A stretch of DNA of 64,000 bases from NCBI RefSeq assembly GCF_005298175.1, contig NZ_SZYH01000001.1, forward strand, positions 434,001 through 498,000, read 5' to 3'. Positions within the stretch are counted from its first letter, which is position 1. Every line of letters begins with the position of its first letter. The position numbers and the translations under genes are program-made. The DNA is from Marinobacter panjinensis (GTDB taxonomy: Bacteria; Pseudomonadota; Gammaproteobacteria; Pseudomonadales; Oleiphilaceae). Shown here piece after piece: positions 1-8,958 of the stretch. A model generated the notes under the pieces. The model worked only from the letters and a program-made list of their open reading frames with translations. It searched no databases and was not told where the DNA came from.

Positions 1-1482
1 ACGGTGTTGCTGCATCGGGATGGTACAGAGTTTGCCATTGAGGATTCGGCTGCGCCCATTCGGGACAGGAATGGCCGGCTTATCGGGACTGTCATGGTTT
101 TCCATGATGTCACCCATGCCCGCAGGCTCGCGGCAGAGGTGTCATACCAGGCAAGCCACGACAATCTTACAGGGTTGCTCAACCGGCATGCCTTTGAGCA
201 ACGGCTGCGGAGCCTGCTGGAGGAACCGGTGGGACTGGATGGCTCCCACAGCCTTATGTTTCTCGATCTCGACCAGTTCAAGGTGATCAACGATACCTGT
301 GGACACATGGCGGGTGATGCCTTGTTGCGCGTTCTTGGGCCCGTTTTTAAGAAACACCTTAGACAGTCTGACCTGCTGGCACGCCTGGGGGGTGACGAAT
401 TCGGCGTATTGCTTCAGGATTGTCCCGCGCCCGTTGCCAAGCGGATTGCCAGAGCTCTCAAAGCAGAGCTCGAAGACCTAAATTTTACCTGGGAAGGCAA
501 GCCCTTCCGCGTCGGCCTGAGCATTGGCCAGGTTAACTTCAGCGACAATAGCTGGTCGCTGGCCGACCTGCTCAGCGCCGCCGACAACGCCTGCTATCTG
601 GCCAAGGAAAATGGCCGCAACCGGATCCATCTCTACAGCATGGACGACCAGGCTCTTGCTCGCAGGTTTCGGCAAACGCAATGGGTGGGACGTATCAGTG
701 AGGCGTTTGAGGAAAACAGGTTCCGCCTGCATTGCCAGGCCATCGTGCCAACCTCCGTGTCTTCGGCGCAGCCTGAAGAGGGAGCGCATTTCGAACTGTT
801 GCTCCGTCTCCACGATAAAGACGGGAAACTGGTACTGCCCATGGCTTTTATCCCGGCCGCGGAACGATTTAGCCTGATGGTCAGAATTGATCGATGGGTG
901 CTCCAGACGGCCTTCGCCAAGCTTGCAAAGGCCGGACCCGGAAACGTTGCGACCTGCAGCATTAACCTGTCCGGGGCATCCCTCGGGGATGAGGGCTTCC
1001 TGCCGTTTATAAACGAATGTTTTGCGCGCTTTGATGTTTCCCCGCGAATTATCTGCTTTGAGATTACCGAAACGGAGGCCATTGCGAATCTGACCAAGGC
1101 ACGTTTTATTATCCAGAGCCTGAAGACACTCGGATGCCGTTTTTCCCTCGACGATTTCGGGAGCGGGATGTCGTCCTTCGGCTACCTGAAAAACCTGCCG
1201 GTGGACTACCTTAAAATCGATGGCACGTTTATCAGGAACCTCGTAAGCGATCCTATTGACCATGCCATGGTGACGGCCATCAACAATATTGGCCATGTGA
1301 TGGGGTTGAAGACGATTGCCGAATTCGTCGAGAGCGCCAGTGTCTTGCGGGTGCTGAATGAACTTGGTGTGAATTACGTGCAGGGCTACTATATTGCAAG
1401 GCCCGAGCCTCTTGAAACCTACCTTGCAAAATTGAAGTCACCAGCGAGTCAGGGCCTTGGGATAGCAAAGACAGGGCTCTGA
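1..1482 (+). CDS. Diguanylate cyclase/phosphodiesterase (PAS-GGDEF-EAL), 5' truncated by window edge
   Basis: The frame is open to the first base, so the real start lies outside the window; a GTG at 4 is only the first internal start codon. The visible protein opens with the end of a PAS/PAC domain (DGTEF...GTVMVFHDVT). A GGDEF domain follows, with GGDEF near residue 129 counted from that GTG, preceded by an RxxD I-site (RQSD) at the canonical five-residue spacing. The EAL domain has the signature ELLLR instead of EALLR but keeps the other metal and catalytic motifs: SINLSG, FEITE, LDDFGSG, YLKID and AEFVE. It is therefore probably a c-di-GMP phosphodiesterase, with a cyclase domain that may be active or regulatory. 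It ends 26 bp before the isocitrate dehydrogenase gene. Family assignment is certain; net direction of activity is not. Confidence 0.93.
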   Translation, partial: TVLLHRDGTEFAIEDSAAPIRDRNGRLIGTVMVFHDVTHARRLAAEVSYQASHDNLTGLLNRHAFEQRLRSLLEEPVGLDGSHSLMFLDLDQFKVINDTCGHMAGDALLRVLGPVFKKHLRQSDLLARLGGDEFGVLLQDCPAPVAKRIARALKAELEDLNFTWEGKPFRVGLSIGQVNFSDNSWSLADLLSAADNACYLAKENGRNRIHLYSMDDQALARRFRQTQWVGRISEAFEENRFRLHCQAIVPTSVSSAQPEEGAHFELLLRLHDKDGKLVLPMAFIPAAERFSLMVRIDRWVLQTAFAKLAKAGPGNVATCSINLSGASLGDEGFLPFINECFARFDVSPRIICFEITETEAIANLTKARFIIQSLKTLGCRFSLDDFGSGMSSFGYLKNLPVDYLKIDGTFIRNLVSDPIDHAMVTAINNIGHVMGLKTIAEFVESASVLRVLNELGVNYVQGYYIARPEPLETYLAKLKSPASQGLGIAKTGL

Positions 1483-1508
1483 TCCACCCAACCCGCAGGG
1501 AGAAATCT

Positions 1509-3245
1509 ATGGACCGCCGAATCAATGTGACGTCGCCACTGGTCATCCTCCACGGCGACGAAATGGCCCAGGTTGCTTTCGAGCAGATTCTCGAAAAATT
1601 CGTTACTGCGCGCCTGGACATCCGGCTCGAGGAAATCGACCTGTCCGCGGAACACCGCCTACTGACCAATGGTCAGGCAGTGACTGACGCCATCGATGCT
1701 CTTCAGCGCCATGGGGTAGGGGTGAAGAACGCCGGCATGACCGTTAACCGCCAGCAACTGGAGGAGCTTCTCCGCAAGCATCCTGATGTGGACTCCGACA
1801 ACCTTCACCCACTGGCCACCAAATCCCCGAACGGCGCCATCCGCAAAGGCATCAGTGGCAATATCACCCGTGAGGACATCCAGTTCCGCAATCTCAACAT
1901 CCGCCGCCCGGACTGGATCGGTCGTGACATCGAAGTAGACACCATGGAATGCGGCGGCATCAAGGACAGCTTCAACCAGTTGTCCCAGGCTACCGGCGTG
2001 GTAAAACTGATGTTCGTGGGCCGTAGTGGCGACCCGGTGGAATTGCACCGCCGTGAAGTCCGCAAGGGAGACCCCTGGCTACTGGCCACCAACGACGTTG
2101 AGGACGTAAAAGCCTGGGCTCACCGTTTCTTCCAGCGCGCCATCGACGAGAAACGGGATGTCTACCTCGGCCTGAAAGACACCGTTATTCCCGGCTACGA
2201 CGGTGCCATGCGCACGGTGATTGAAGACATCTATACAAGTGACTACCGCAAACAGATCAAGGAGCTTGGGCTCAACTACTACTACGAGCTGATTGATGCC
2301 CAGGCCGCGCGCATTGTCTCAAACCCGCCAGAGCGAGCCCTGTGGGGCGTACCCGACAATACCACCGGGCGTAAGCTGTTCAAACTGGTCAACCACCTGC
2401 GGGAGTTCGGCATTCCCAGTCGGGGTGCCCACGTGTCCATTTCCCGCATGAGCGCCGGTGGCGGCGATCAGTACGGCAGCTTCAACATGCCGGCGCAGGA
2501 AGACGGCATCCTCAAGGTAATTGTTGACGGCGACGAGAAACACGCCCGCCGTGTCATGAAAGGTGACCCCATTCTACTCATGTCCAACGATCGTGAAGCC
2601 ATCAAGGACTGGGTGTCCCAGGTGTTTCGCGATGCCTCCCGCAAGGACAAAGAGGTCTATTTCGGTCTCAAGCGCGAGTACATGGAATACGACGAAGTCT
2701 TCAGCGACGTCATTACCGAAGTGCGGCGGGAACTGGCCCGGGATCACACGCCTCCGCCGTCGTTCATGATCATGCGTCCGTCCAGCCAGCTCAAGAAGAT
2801 GATTACTGATCCCCCGAGAAACGCCCTTTATCCCTCCCAGAACCTGGACGGCGACATCTTCTCGGACATCTCGGCTGCACTCGGCGGCAGCCTGGCCACC
2901 GCCAGCTCCATCATCGAGAGCAAGGACGGCACCATGCTCTTTGAGGCGCCCCATGGCACCGCCCATGACCTCTACCTGAAATACCTGGAGAGCGATGGCC
3001 GTGACGCACACTTTAACCCTTCTGCCCTGATTTTCGCGCTGGCTAACGCCCTGGAAACCCTGGGCGAGCGCGAGGGCAATGCGCCCCTGAGTGAATACGC
3101 CATCAACCTCAAGGCGGCACTGACCGACACCGTCGACAGAGGCATTGTCACCGCCGATCTCAAGGGCAAGACCGTCGATCCGGATTCGGAGCAGGTGGTG
3201 GATATGGCAGGCTTTCTGGACGCTGTAGAAGCCGCGCTCCAGTAA
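1509..3245 (+). CDS. Isocitrate/isopropylmalate-family dehydrogenase, long form with internal duplication
   Basis: The 578-residue protein resembles NADP-dependent isocitrate dehydrogenase, which converts isocitrate to 2-oxoglutarate in the TCA cycle. Family signatures are the substrate-loop segment SPNGAIRKGISGNI near residue 105, the metal-binding motif NLDGDIFSD near 445, and the cofactor loop EAPHGTAHD near 480. Homodimeric enzymes of the family are usually about 400-430 residues. The extra length comes from an internal duplication: residues about 149-288 and 318-450 share KGDPxLLxxND, VYxGLK and xPPxxALx in the same order. The ATG start has a good ribosome site (AGGGAGA) seven bases upstream. 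Cofactor preference cannot be read with certainty. Isocitrate rather than isopropylmalate is the likelier substrate because of the eukaryote-like SPNGxIR loop. Confidence 0.88.
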   Translation: MDRRINVTSPLVILHGDEMAQVAFEQILEKFVTARLDIRLEEIDLSAEHRLLTNGQAVTDAIDALQRHGVGVKNAGMTVNRQQLEELLRKHPDVDSDNLHPLATKSPNGAIRKGISGNITREDIQFRNLNIRRPDWIGRDIEVDTMECGGIKDSFNQLSQATGVVKLMFVGRSGDPVELHRREVRKGDPWLLATNDVEDVKAWAHRFFQRAIDEKRDVYLGLKDTVIPGYDGAMRTVIEDIYTSDYRKQIKELGLNYYYELIDAQAARIVSNPPERALWGVPDNTTGRKLFKLVNHLREFGIPSRGAHVSISRMSAGGGDQYGSFNMPAQEDGILKVIVDGDEKHARRVMKGDPILLMSNDREAIKDWVSQVFRDASRKDKEVYFGLKREYMEYDEVFSDVITEVRRELARDHTPPPSFMIMRPSSQLKKMITDPPRNALYPSQNLDGDIFSDISAALGGSLATASSIIESKDGTMLFEAPHGTAHDLYLKYLESDGRDAHFNPSALIFALANALETLGEREGNAPLSEYAINLKAALTDTVDRGIVTADLKGKTVDPDSEQVVDMAGFLDAVEAALQ

Positions 3246-3399
3246 TATTCCGCTTGACCAATCCTGTCAGGCGGCCTTAACTTGAGGCAACGGTACTGCC
3301 GGCAGCCGCCAGTTTACGGGGCGCCGCCGGGCAGGATTCTGGCACCGGTGGTTGGCCATTGATGGCCACGGGCAAAACCTATAAGCAGGGAACGCCGCC

Positions 3400-4728
3400 A
3401 TGTCACACGCGGAACAGCTTTACCCGACTCTCGTTGTGGAAGCCAATTCGCCGGAAGACTGGCTGGATGCCTTCAGGGAGGTCCGGCTCGCCAGCGAACA
3501 GTTGTGCAGTCCGCTGGAGACGGAAGATTACGTCATCCAGAGCATGGACGACGTCAGTCCGCCAAAATGGCACCTTGCCCACGTTACCTGGTTCTTCGAG
3601 GCCTTCCTGCTAAAGCCGTTCCTTAAGGGTTATGTACCCCTGAACGAGGCTTATGACCACCTGTTCAATTCCTATTACGAAACCCACAGCAACCCCTTTC
3701 CCCGGCCCCGGCGAGGCCTGCTGTCCCGACCGACGGTAGCCAATGTCTATCGTTACCGTCGTTATGTGGATGACGCTATGGGATTGCTACTGAATAACCC
3801 GCCTGCGGAGCATAGCCAGGCCATTGCAGAACGGGTCTGTCTGGGCATTCACCATGAACAGCAGCACCAGGAACTGCTGGCGATGGATATCAAGCACATA
3901 CTGGCCCAGAACCCGCTGCAGCCGGTCTACAGTAAACGTTTGCAGGCCCCGCCCGGTGGGCAGCCGATGCCCATGGGCTGGCGGGCCTACGAAGGTGGTC
4001 TGGTTACCATCGGCCTGAAAGAGGATGGGGTCGAGTTTGCGTTTGACAACGAACGGCCGGCCCATCGCCAGTACCTTGAACCCTTCGAACTGGCTACGCG
4101 TCCGGTGACCAACCAGGACTATATACGTTTCATGGAGCAGGGCGGTTACCAGGATCCGGCATTGTGGCTCTCGGACGGCTGGCACCTGATCCGGGAGAAC
4201 GGCTGGACAGCGCCCCTGTATTGGGCCAGGGATGGCGAACAGTGGTACCAGTTCACCCTGACCGGTTGGCGCAAAGTAGACCCCCTTGCGCCGGTATGCC
4301 ATGTCAGTTTTTACGAGGCTGATGCCTTTGCACGTTGGGCGGGGGCTCGCTTGCCGACCGAAGCGGAATGGGAGCAGGCCGCAACCCACACCCGGAACCG
4401 GACCGGCAATTTTGCTGAGAGCGGTTATTTGCAACCCGTTGCCGCGGAGGCTGGCAGTGCGAGCAACCCGAATGACGCGCCGTTGCAGATGTTTGGCGAT
4501 GTCTGGGAATGGACGGGCAGCGCCTACCGGCCCTATCCGGGGTTCAGGACTCTGGCCGGCAGTCTCGGTGAGTACAACGGCAAATTCATGTCCGGGCAGA
4601 TGGTACTCAGGGGAGGGTGCTGTGCCACACCGGCCAGCCATATCCGCCCCACGTATCGAAATTTCTATCCCCCATCGGCCCGCTGGGCCTTTTCAGGATT
4701 CAGACTTGCCAGGGAGGCCACCCGATGA
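3400..4728 (+). CDS. egtB: Ergothioneine biosynthesis sulfoxide synthase EgtB
   Basis: The 442-residue protein has the EgtB architecture. An N-terminal DinB-like helical domain supplies the iron ligands, and a C-terminal FGE/formylglycine-enzyme-like fold makes up the rest. The histidine motifs HLAH (residues 58-61) and HHEQQH (151-156) correspond to the family's non-haem iron site. The C-terminal domain shows TNQDYIRFM, LPTEAEWEQA, DVWEWTGS and LRGGCCATP, all typical of the FGE fold. EgtB joins hercynine to a cysteine-type thiol in an oxygen-dependent reaction, giving the sulfoxide precursor of ergothioneine. The stop codon overlaps the next start (ATGA), so it is translationally coupled to egtD, the enzyme that makes hercynine. 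This pairing makes the call very secure. Which thiol donor is used cannot be told from the sequence. Confidence 0.96.
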   Translation: MSHAEQLYPTLVVEANSPEDWLDAFREVRLASEQLCSPLETEDYVIQSMDDVSPPKWHLAHVTWFFEAFLLKPFLKGYVPLNEAYDHLFNSYYETHSNPFPRPRRGLLSRPTVANVYRYRRYVDDAMGLLLNNPPAEHSQAIAERVCLGIHHEQQHQELLAMDIKHILAQNPLQPVYSKRLQAPPGGQPMPMGWRAYEGGLVTIGLKEDGVEFAFDNERPAHRQYLEPFELATRPVTNQDYIRFMEQGGYQDPALWLSDGWHLIRENGWTAPLYWARDGEQWYQFTLTGWRKVDPLAPVCHVSFYEADAFARWAGARLPTEAEWEQAATHTRNRTGNFAESGYLQPVAAEAGSASNPNDAPLQMFGDVWEWTGSAYRPYPGFRTLAGSLGEYNGKFMSGQMVLRGGCCATPASHIRPTYRNFYPPSARWAFSGFRLAREATR

Positions 4729-5699
4729 ACGCGGCAGAGATTCATTTTCACAATCAGCTGACTGAAGACCATTGCCCCACCATGGCGGAAGAAGTGCTCG
4801 CGGGATTCACCTCGAAACCGAAGTACTGTTCCCCAAAATACTTTTACGATCAGAAAGGTTCAGTGCTTTTCGAGAAAATATGTGAACTTCCTGAGTATTA
4901 TCCCACCCGCACCGAGGAAGCTATTCTGACCCGTGCCATGCCCGAGATCGCAGCCCTGGCCGGCGAGAATGCAACCCTGGTGGAATTCGGCTGTGGTGCC
5001 AGTCGAAAAGTACGGCTGCTACTGGAATCCATGTCGGTGCAACGTTATCTGGGTATCGATATATCACGGGAGTTCCTGCTCGAAAGCACCCGACGTCTGG
5101 CGGCAGACTATCCCTGGCTGGAAGTCCACGCCGCCTGTGCCGACTTTACCCGGGGCTTAGCCCTGCCAGAGGCGATCGATCCCCAGCGATTGGTGGGTTT
5201 CTTCCCCGGATCGAGCATCGGCAATTTTACGCCGGACGCCGCAGAGGGCTTTCTTGACAGCCTGCATCGATTGCTGCCACCGGGCAGTGGATTGTTAATC
5301 GGCGTTGACCTGGTGAAGGACCATCAGACACTGGAAGCTGCCTACAATGATGCAGACGGCATTACCGCAGAGTTCAACCTGAACCTGCTTGACCGTTTCC
5401 AGCGGGAACTGGGGATCGCCTTCCGTCGGGAATTGTTCCGTCACCGAGCTTTTTTCAACGCAGAAAAATCCCGCATCGAGATGCACCTGGAAAGCCGGAT
5501 TGCTCAGGTTCTGCAACTGAATGGGCACACCATCCGTTTCCGCGAGGGTGAATCGATCCACACGGAGAACTCCTACAAATATTCTGTGCCGGGCTTTCAG
5601 AGGCTAGCCGCCCGGGCCGGTTTCGCGAGCCGCAAGGTGTGGATGGACGAGCATGGCCTGTTCAGCGTGCATTACCTTACAGCCTCCCCGGGCGAGTAA
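4725..5699 (+). CDS. egtD: L-histidine N(alpha)-methyltransferase EgtD
   Basis: This SAM-dependent enzyme trimethylates histidine to hercynine, the substrate of EgtB. The 324-residue protein contains the family segments KYFYDQKGSVLFEKICELPEYYPTRTE near the N-terminus, a SAM-binding VEFGCGASRK loop, YLGIDIS, FFPGSSIGNF and LIGVDLVKD. The frame is open upstream to 4617, but the ATG at 4725 overlaps the egtB stop by four bases and matches the usual EgtD N-terminus, so I use it. Together egtB-egtD form a two-gene ergothioneine operon without egtA, egtC or egtE beside it, as is common in proteobacteria. The product is a low-molecular-weight thiol antioxidant. Confidence 0.96.
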   Translation: MNAAEIHFHNQLTEDHCPTMAEEVLAGFTSKPKYCSPKYFYDQKGSVLFEKICELPEYYPTRTEEAILTRAMPEIAALAGENATLVEFGCGASRKVRLLLESMSVQRYLGIDISREFLLESTRRLAADYPWLEVHAACADFTRGLALPEAIDPQRLVGFFPGSSIGNFTPDAAEGFLDSLHRLLPPGSGLLIGVDLVKDHQTLEAAYNDADGITAEFNLNLLDRFQRELGIAFRRELFRHRAFFNAEKSRIEMHLESRIAQVLQLNGHTIRFREGESIHTENSYKYSVPGFQRLAARAGFASRKVWMDEHGLFSVHYLTASPGE

Positions 5700-5701
5700 A
5701 C

Positions 5702-6286
5702 TCAGTGCCCTGCGCTTGCTCCCGCTGCACCGTGCACGCCTTCGACGTAGTGGATGTAGCTGACGTAGTCAGTGACGAACTCACGACCCTCCTCTACGCT
5801 TTGGTCGGCGCGCGCCCGAGCGTTTCGTGCCTCTTCATAACGCTCGCGAATACCATCTTCGATCTTGCGGGTGATGTTTGCGACCAGGCGATCAATCTGT
5901 CCGTTCTCCAGCGCCGCATCCGCCGCCATCAGCCCCGGGTCGATCTGCCCGGAAGGCTTGATGCCGGTGAACGGCGCACCCTCCGAGGCACGATGAACCT
6001 TCACGAGCGTGGCGAACAGATGCCGGTCGGCGATGTTCCGCGCGGTTTCGTTCTGGCCCCTGACTTTGCGCACGTCAGCGAACACACGCCTGATTTCTGC
6101 CTCGTCCTCGGCGGGGACCCATTTCAGCAGAGGCGTAACGTCACCCGCCTCCAGCGCTGTGCGGGCCTCGGTAATCACCGGGCCATCCAGAGCATCGCAA
6201 TGGGCATGGGCGCTGCCAGCAAATACCAGGCTGAAGATGCCGACCGCAGCTGCGGAAAAGACGGTTCTACGTAGTTTGGTTTTCAT
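5702..6286 (-). CDS. Exported DUF6448-like protein
   Basis: The protein begins with a clear Sec signal peptide (MKTKLRRTVFSAAAVGIFSLVFAGSAHA) followed by HCDALDGPVI. The mature region of about 165 residues is mostly helical and charged, with EDEAEIRRVF and a C-terminal His-containing tail. I recognise the HCDxLDGPV start and the overall pattern as the family usually labelled DUF6448, which has no established function. Of two possible ATGs I prefer the one at 6286, because GAGGAG then sits seven bases upstream; the ATG at 6292 would be one base from it. The gene converges on egtD with only two bases between the stop codons. It is probably periplasmic. Confidence 0.85.
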   Translation of the reverse strand: MKTKLRRTVFSAAAVGIFSLVFAGSAHAHCDALDGPVITEARTALEAGDVTPLLKWVPAEDEAEIRRVFADVRKVRGQNETARNIADRHLFATLVKVHRASEGAPFTGIKPSGQIDPGLMAADAALENGQIDRLVANITRKIEDGIRERYEEARNARARADQSVEEGREFVTDYVSYIHYVEGVHGAAGASAGH

Positions 6287-6490
6287 GGACATTCTCCTCG
6301 TAGTGCGTTGATTCTCGCGATCACCGAATTAGGTACCGCTTGGAAACCAGCCTAGGGAGAAACTCTCGGAAAAGCGTTCGCGTGCGTGAACTCGGCCCTC
6401 CGTCATGACCTCGAAAAAAATCACGTAAAATCAGTTGACTGGAGGTTCGAACTTCCCGAAAACCGAAACTCGAACCGATTGGCGTGGCGT

Positions 6491-7642
6491 TCAGGGCTGA
6501 GGCTCGTCACCAATGTTCCCGTGGAGGGCACGATGGCGATATTCACTGGGAGTGAGCCCGGTATCGTTCTTGAAGGCGGTGTTGAATACAGACTTCGAGT
6601 TGAAGCCCGAATCGTACATGACTTGCAGGATATTAGACGTGTTGGCCGGATCGGCCAGTCGTGCTTTCGCCTCCTCCAGGCGATGGCTGCTGACGAACTC
6701 GAAAAAATTGCACCCAAAGCCCTGGTTGATCACCCGCGAGACTTCTCTTGGGGGCGCATCGACTTTTCGCGCGAGCTGCTCCAGGGTCAGGTTAGAGTAA
6801 AGGTGCGGCTTTTTCTCGCGCATCTGCCACTCCAACCGGTCCTTCAGTGCTTGATCAAACTGTGGTGCCGTCTCCTCCGCCAACAACGCAGCCTGGTCGG
6901 CTGCAAGTCCAGAGAAGATGACCGGTTGGCGAAGGGAATTCACCATCAAGAAGTTGATGAATACGAATCCGGTCACGGCGCCGGCACCGGCGACCCACTC
7001 CGTTCCCGGCGCGTTTCTGAAGACGTGTGCGGTGAGGCAGTAGAGCATACTCACCGTCCAGGCCACCGCGTAGCCGATCAGGAGCATCCGCAGCCACGCC
7101 AGTTGCTTGTTCTCGATGCTGGAAAATATCTGCCGAAGGCCGATGCCGAAGCGGGTGATTGCGCGAATCGTGGCGTACAGGTAACCGAGAAAGACAGCGT
7201 GGATCGCCACTGCGAGGAGGGGGGAGGTCAGCACGCCCGGATGGTCACGCTCCAGCAGAATCCGCACTTTGGTCCCGGTTGGCTGCAGATAATACTCGAC
7301 CAGAAAAATGGCGCCGACAACCCAGAACAGCAGGGTATGCACGAGGTGCTCCTTGCGCAACCGGAAGTCCTGATACATCAGCGACTGCGCATACAGATAG
7401 AGTGTCCCCGCTTGCAGAAGCCCGATGAGCGTCCCGAGGTAGGCGAAGTTCGGGTGTTCGAGCGCGAGCCCGCTGCTGTAGAGGAAGATTTCACCAAGCC
7501 CGGCGGCAAAGAAAACCAGCGTAGCGACCAGGAGACGATTGCTGACGAGCCCGACGTTGGAGGGAAGCAGCAGAAAAATGGCCAGACTCAGGGACTGAAT
7601 GATGCTCGTCAGTAACACCAGGTCGGTAAGTGTCAGATACAT
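6491..7642 (-). CDS. Membrane-anchored AraC-family transcriptional regulator
   Basis: The 383-residue protein has an N-terminal half with about seven hydrophobic helices (starting LVLLTSIIQSLSLAIFLLL, then LVATLVFFAAGLGEIFLY). The C-terminal 100 residues are an AraC-type double helix-turn-helix (LEQLARKVDAPPREVSRVIN, then VMYDSGFNSKSVFNTAFK and GLTPSEYR). This is the 7TM-plus-HTH_18 layout of membrane-bound AraC regulators. Its ATG lies inside the end of the upstream histidine kinase gene (10-bp overlap), so it is translationally coupled to a two-component system. That suggests the three proteins act in one signalling circuit. The ligand and the targets are unknown. Confidence 0.9.
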   Translation of the reverse strand: MYLTLTDLVLLTSIIQSLSLAIFLLLPSNVGLVSNRLLVATLVFFAAGLGEIFLYSSGLALEHPNFAYLGTLIGLLQAGTLYLYAQSLMYQDFRLRKEHLVHTLLFWVVGAIFLVEYYLQPTGTKVRILLERDHPGVLTSPLLAVAIHAVFLGYLYATIRAITRFGIGLRQIFSSIENKQLAWLRMLLIGYAVAWTVSMLYCLTAHVFRNAPGTEWVAGAGAVTGFVFINFLMVNSLRQPVIFSGLAADQAALLAEETAPQFDQALKDRLEWQMREKKPHLYSNLTLEQLARKVDAPPREVSRVINQGFGCNFFEFVSSHRLEEAKARLADPANTSNILQVMYDSGFNSKSVFNTAFKNDTGLTPSEYRHRALHGNIGDEPQP

Positions 7643-8958
7643 GCCACATTCAACTCCGCCTCAAAGCCGTCCTGCCGTCCTGTTGCCGGCGACCGCAAAT
7701 GCATTGTCATACCTGCACCCGTGGCAATCGCATCGGCAATTGCCAGGCCCAGGCCGGAACCCGTCGCATGTGTTTTTGAACGTGCAAACCGGTTGCGTAA
7801 CAGGGCGAGCTGGTCCGGGGGAATGAGGTTACCGCCATTGCGCACCCTTAACGTTCCGTCCGCTGCCATGCTGACCTCAACGGGCTGTTCCCGGGAGCCA
7901 TGCTTGATCGCATTCTCAATCAGGTTACGAACCAGGATGGCGAAGGCATCGGGATCAAGGAAGGAGGTCACTTCGCTCTCGGGCAGGGTCAGCGTAATGC
8001 GCCCCGGGGCCTGGCTTTCAAAATCACTGACAATCATTGCCAGTATGGGCACGAGATCGTGCCGACTTTGCGATATGGCGCCGCCTCCTTCGGCTTTCGC
8101 CAGTTCGAGCAGTTTTCCGGACAGGACCGACAGGCTGCGCAGAGATTCCTCAATGTCGGCAATATCAGCTTTCAGTTGGTCACTTTGAATCCGGGTTTTC
8201 AGCCGCTGTATTTTGGCGAGTGCTGTTGCCAGGGGTGTCCTTAATTCATGGGCACTGTTCGCGGTAAAACTCCGTTCTGTCTCCAGAGCGCGGTGCAATC
8301 GTTCCAGCAGCCGATTGACGGCCAGGGCAATAGGCTCAAATTCCCGTGGTAACTGATCGCCGGCAACGGGTGAGAGATCTCCGGCGCCACGAGATTCTAT
8401 GGACTGCTGGAAATCGACGACCTTGCGCAGGGAAAGCCGGACGATCCACCAGATACCCAGCAGGCTGACCGGGATCAGGAAGGTTAAAGGCATCAGCAAT
8501 GCCAGGCCTGCTTCCAGCGCGGCTTCCCGGCGGTGAGCCAGAGGTTCGGCTACCTCGAGATAGATAGTCTCGCTGACGGCCGAGGCCCCATATATCCGGT
8601 GTGTCGACGTGTTCGAGAAGCCTTCCTGTGGCAATGGTCCGAAAACCCGGGGATCAGCGTCGTGAGACTGGAGCAGGAGGTTGCCTTGCCGGTCTCTGAC
8701 CAGGTAAGTGAGGTATTCGTCATGGTCTTTCAGGGCAGGGGCCCGTTGATTCCTGGCTCCGTTTTCCCGGTTCAGGATGTCGGTGACGGCCAGTGGCAGT
8801 ATGCGTTGGGCTGTTTCTTCAAGGGCGCTGTCAAACACCTCGTTCATTTCGTGCTGTGCCACGAGTCCGGAAGCGGTAACACCTAATAGCCAGAGCAGTG
8901 TAACTCCGAGCGTGAGTCCGATGCCCAGGCTTTTTTGTAGGCTGGTTTTATTGGTCAT
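7633..8958 (-). CDS. Sensor histidine kinase (QseC/PmrB-like)
   Basis: The protein is 441 residues from the ATG at 8958, the start that overlaps the response-regulator stop by 11 bases; an open frame extends upstream but only across the regulator gene. TM1 is at about 12-35, a periplasmic loop of roughly 110 residues follows, TM2 is at about 152-174, and then come HAMP and the HisKA domain with the H-box AHELRTPL (phospho-His at residue 237). The ATPase domain carries the N-box (NLIENAIKHG) and the G2 box (GSGLGLAIA). A recognisable DxGxG G1 box is missing: the corresponding stretch reads VRNGGNLI, which is common in QseC-like kinases. Its partner is the adjacent OmpR-type regulator. The sensed signal is unknown; the divergent electron-transfer cluster suggests a metal or redox cue. 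Confidence 0.93.
   Translation of the reverse strand: MTNKTSLQKSLGIGLTLGVTLLWLLGVTASGLVAQHEMNEVFDSALEETAQRILPLAVTDILNRENGARNQRAPALKDHDEYLTYLVRDRQGNLLLQSHDADPRVFGPLPQEGFSNTSTHRIYGASAVSETIYLEVAEPLAHRREAALEAGLALLMPLTFLIPVSLLGIWWIVRLSLRKVVDFQQSIESRGAGDLSPVAGDQLPREFEPIALAVNRLLERLHRALETERSFTANSAHELRTPLATALAKIQRLKTRIQSDQLKADIADIEESLRSLSVLSGKLLELAKAEGGGAISQSRHDLVPILAMIVSDFESQAPGRITLTLPESEVTSFLDPDAFAILVRNLIENAIKHGSREQPVEVSMAADGTLRVRNGGNLIPPDQLALLRNRFARSKTHATGSGLGLAIADAIATGAGMTMHLRSPATGRQDGFEAELNVACI

Noticed and set aside
478..1296. Long antisense open frame inside the GGDEF-EAL gene
   Set aside because: It lies wholly opposite a clear coding gene, has no ribosome site and no family resemblance.
6386..7615. 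409-codon plus-strand frame across the AraC-type gene
   Set aside because: It is antisense to a gene with clear membrane helices and helix-turn-helix motifs; its His/Arg/Glu-rich translation is typical of an antisense shadow.
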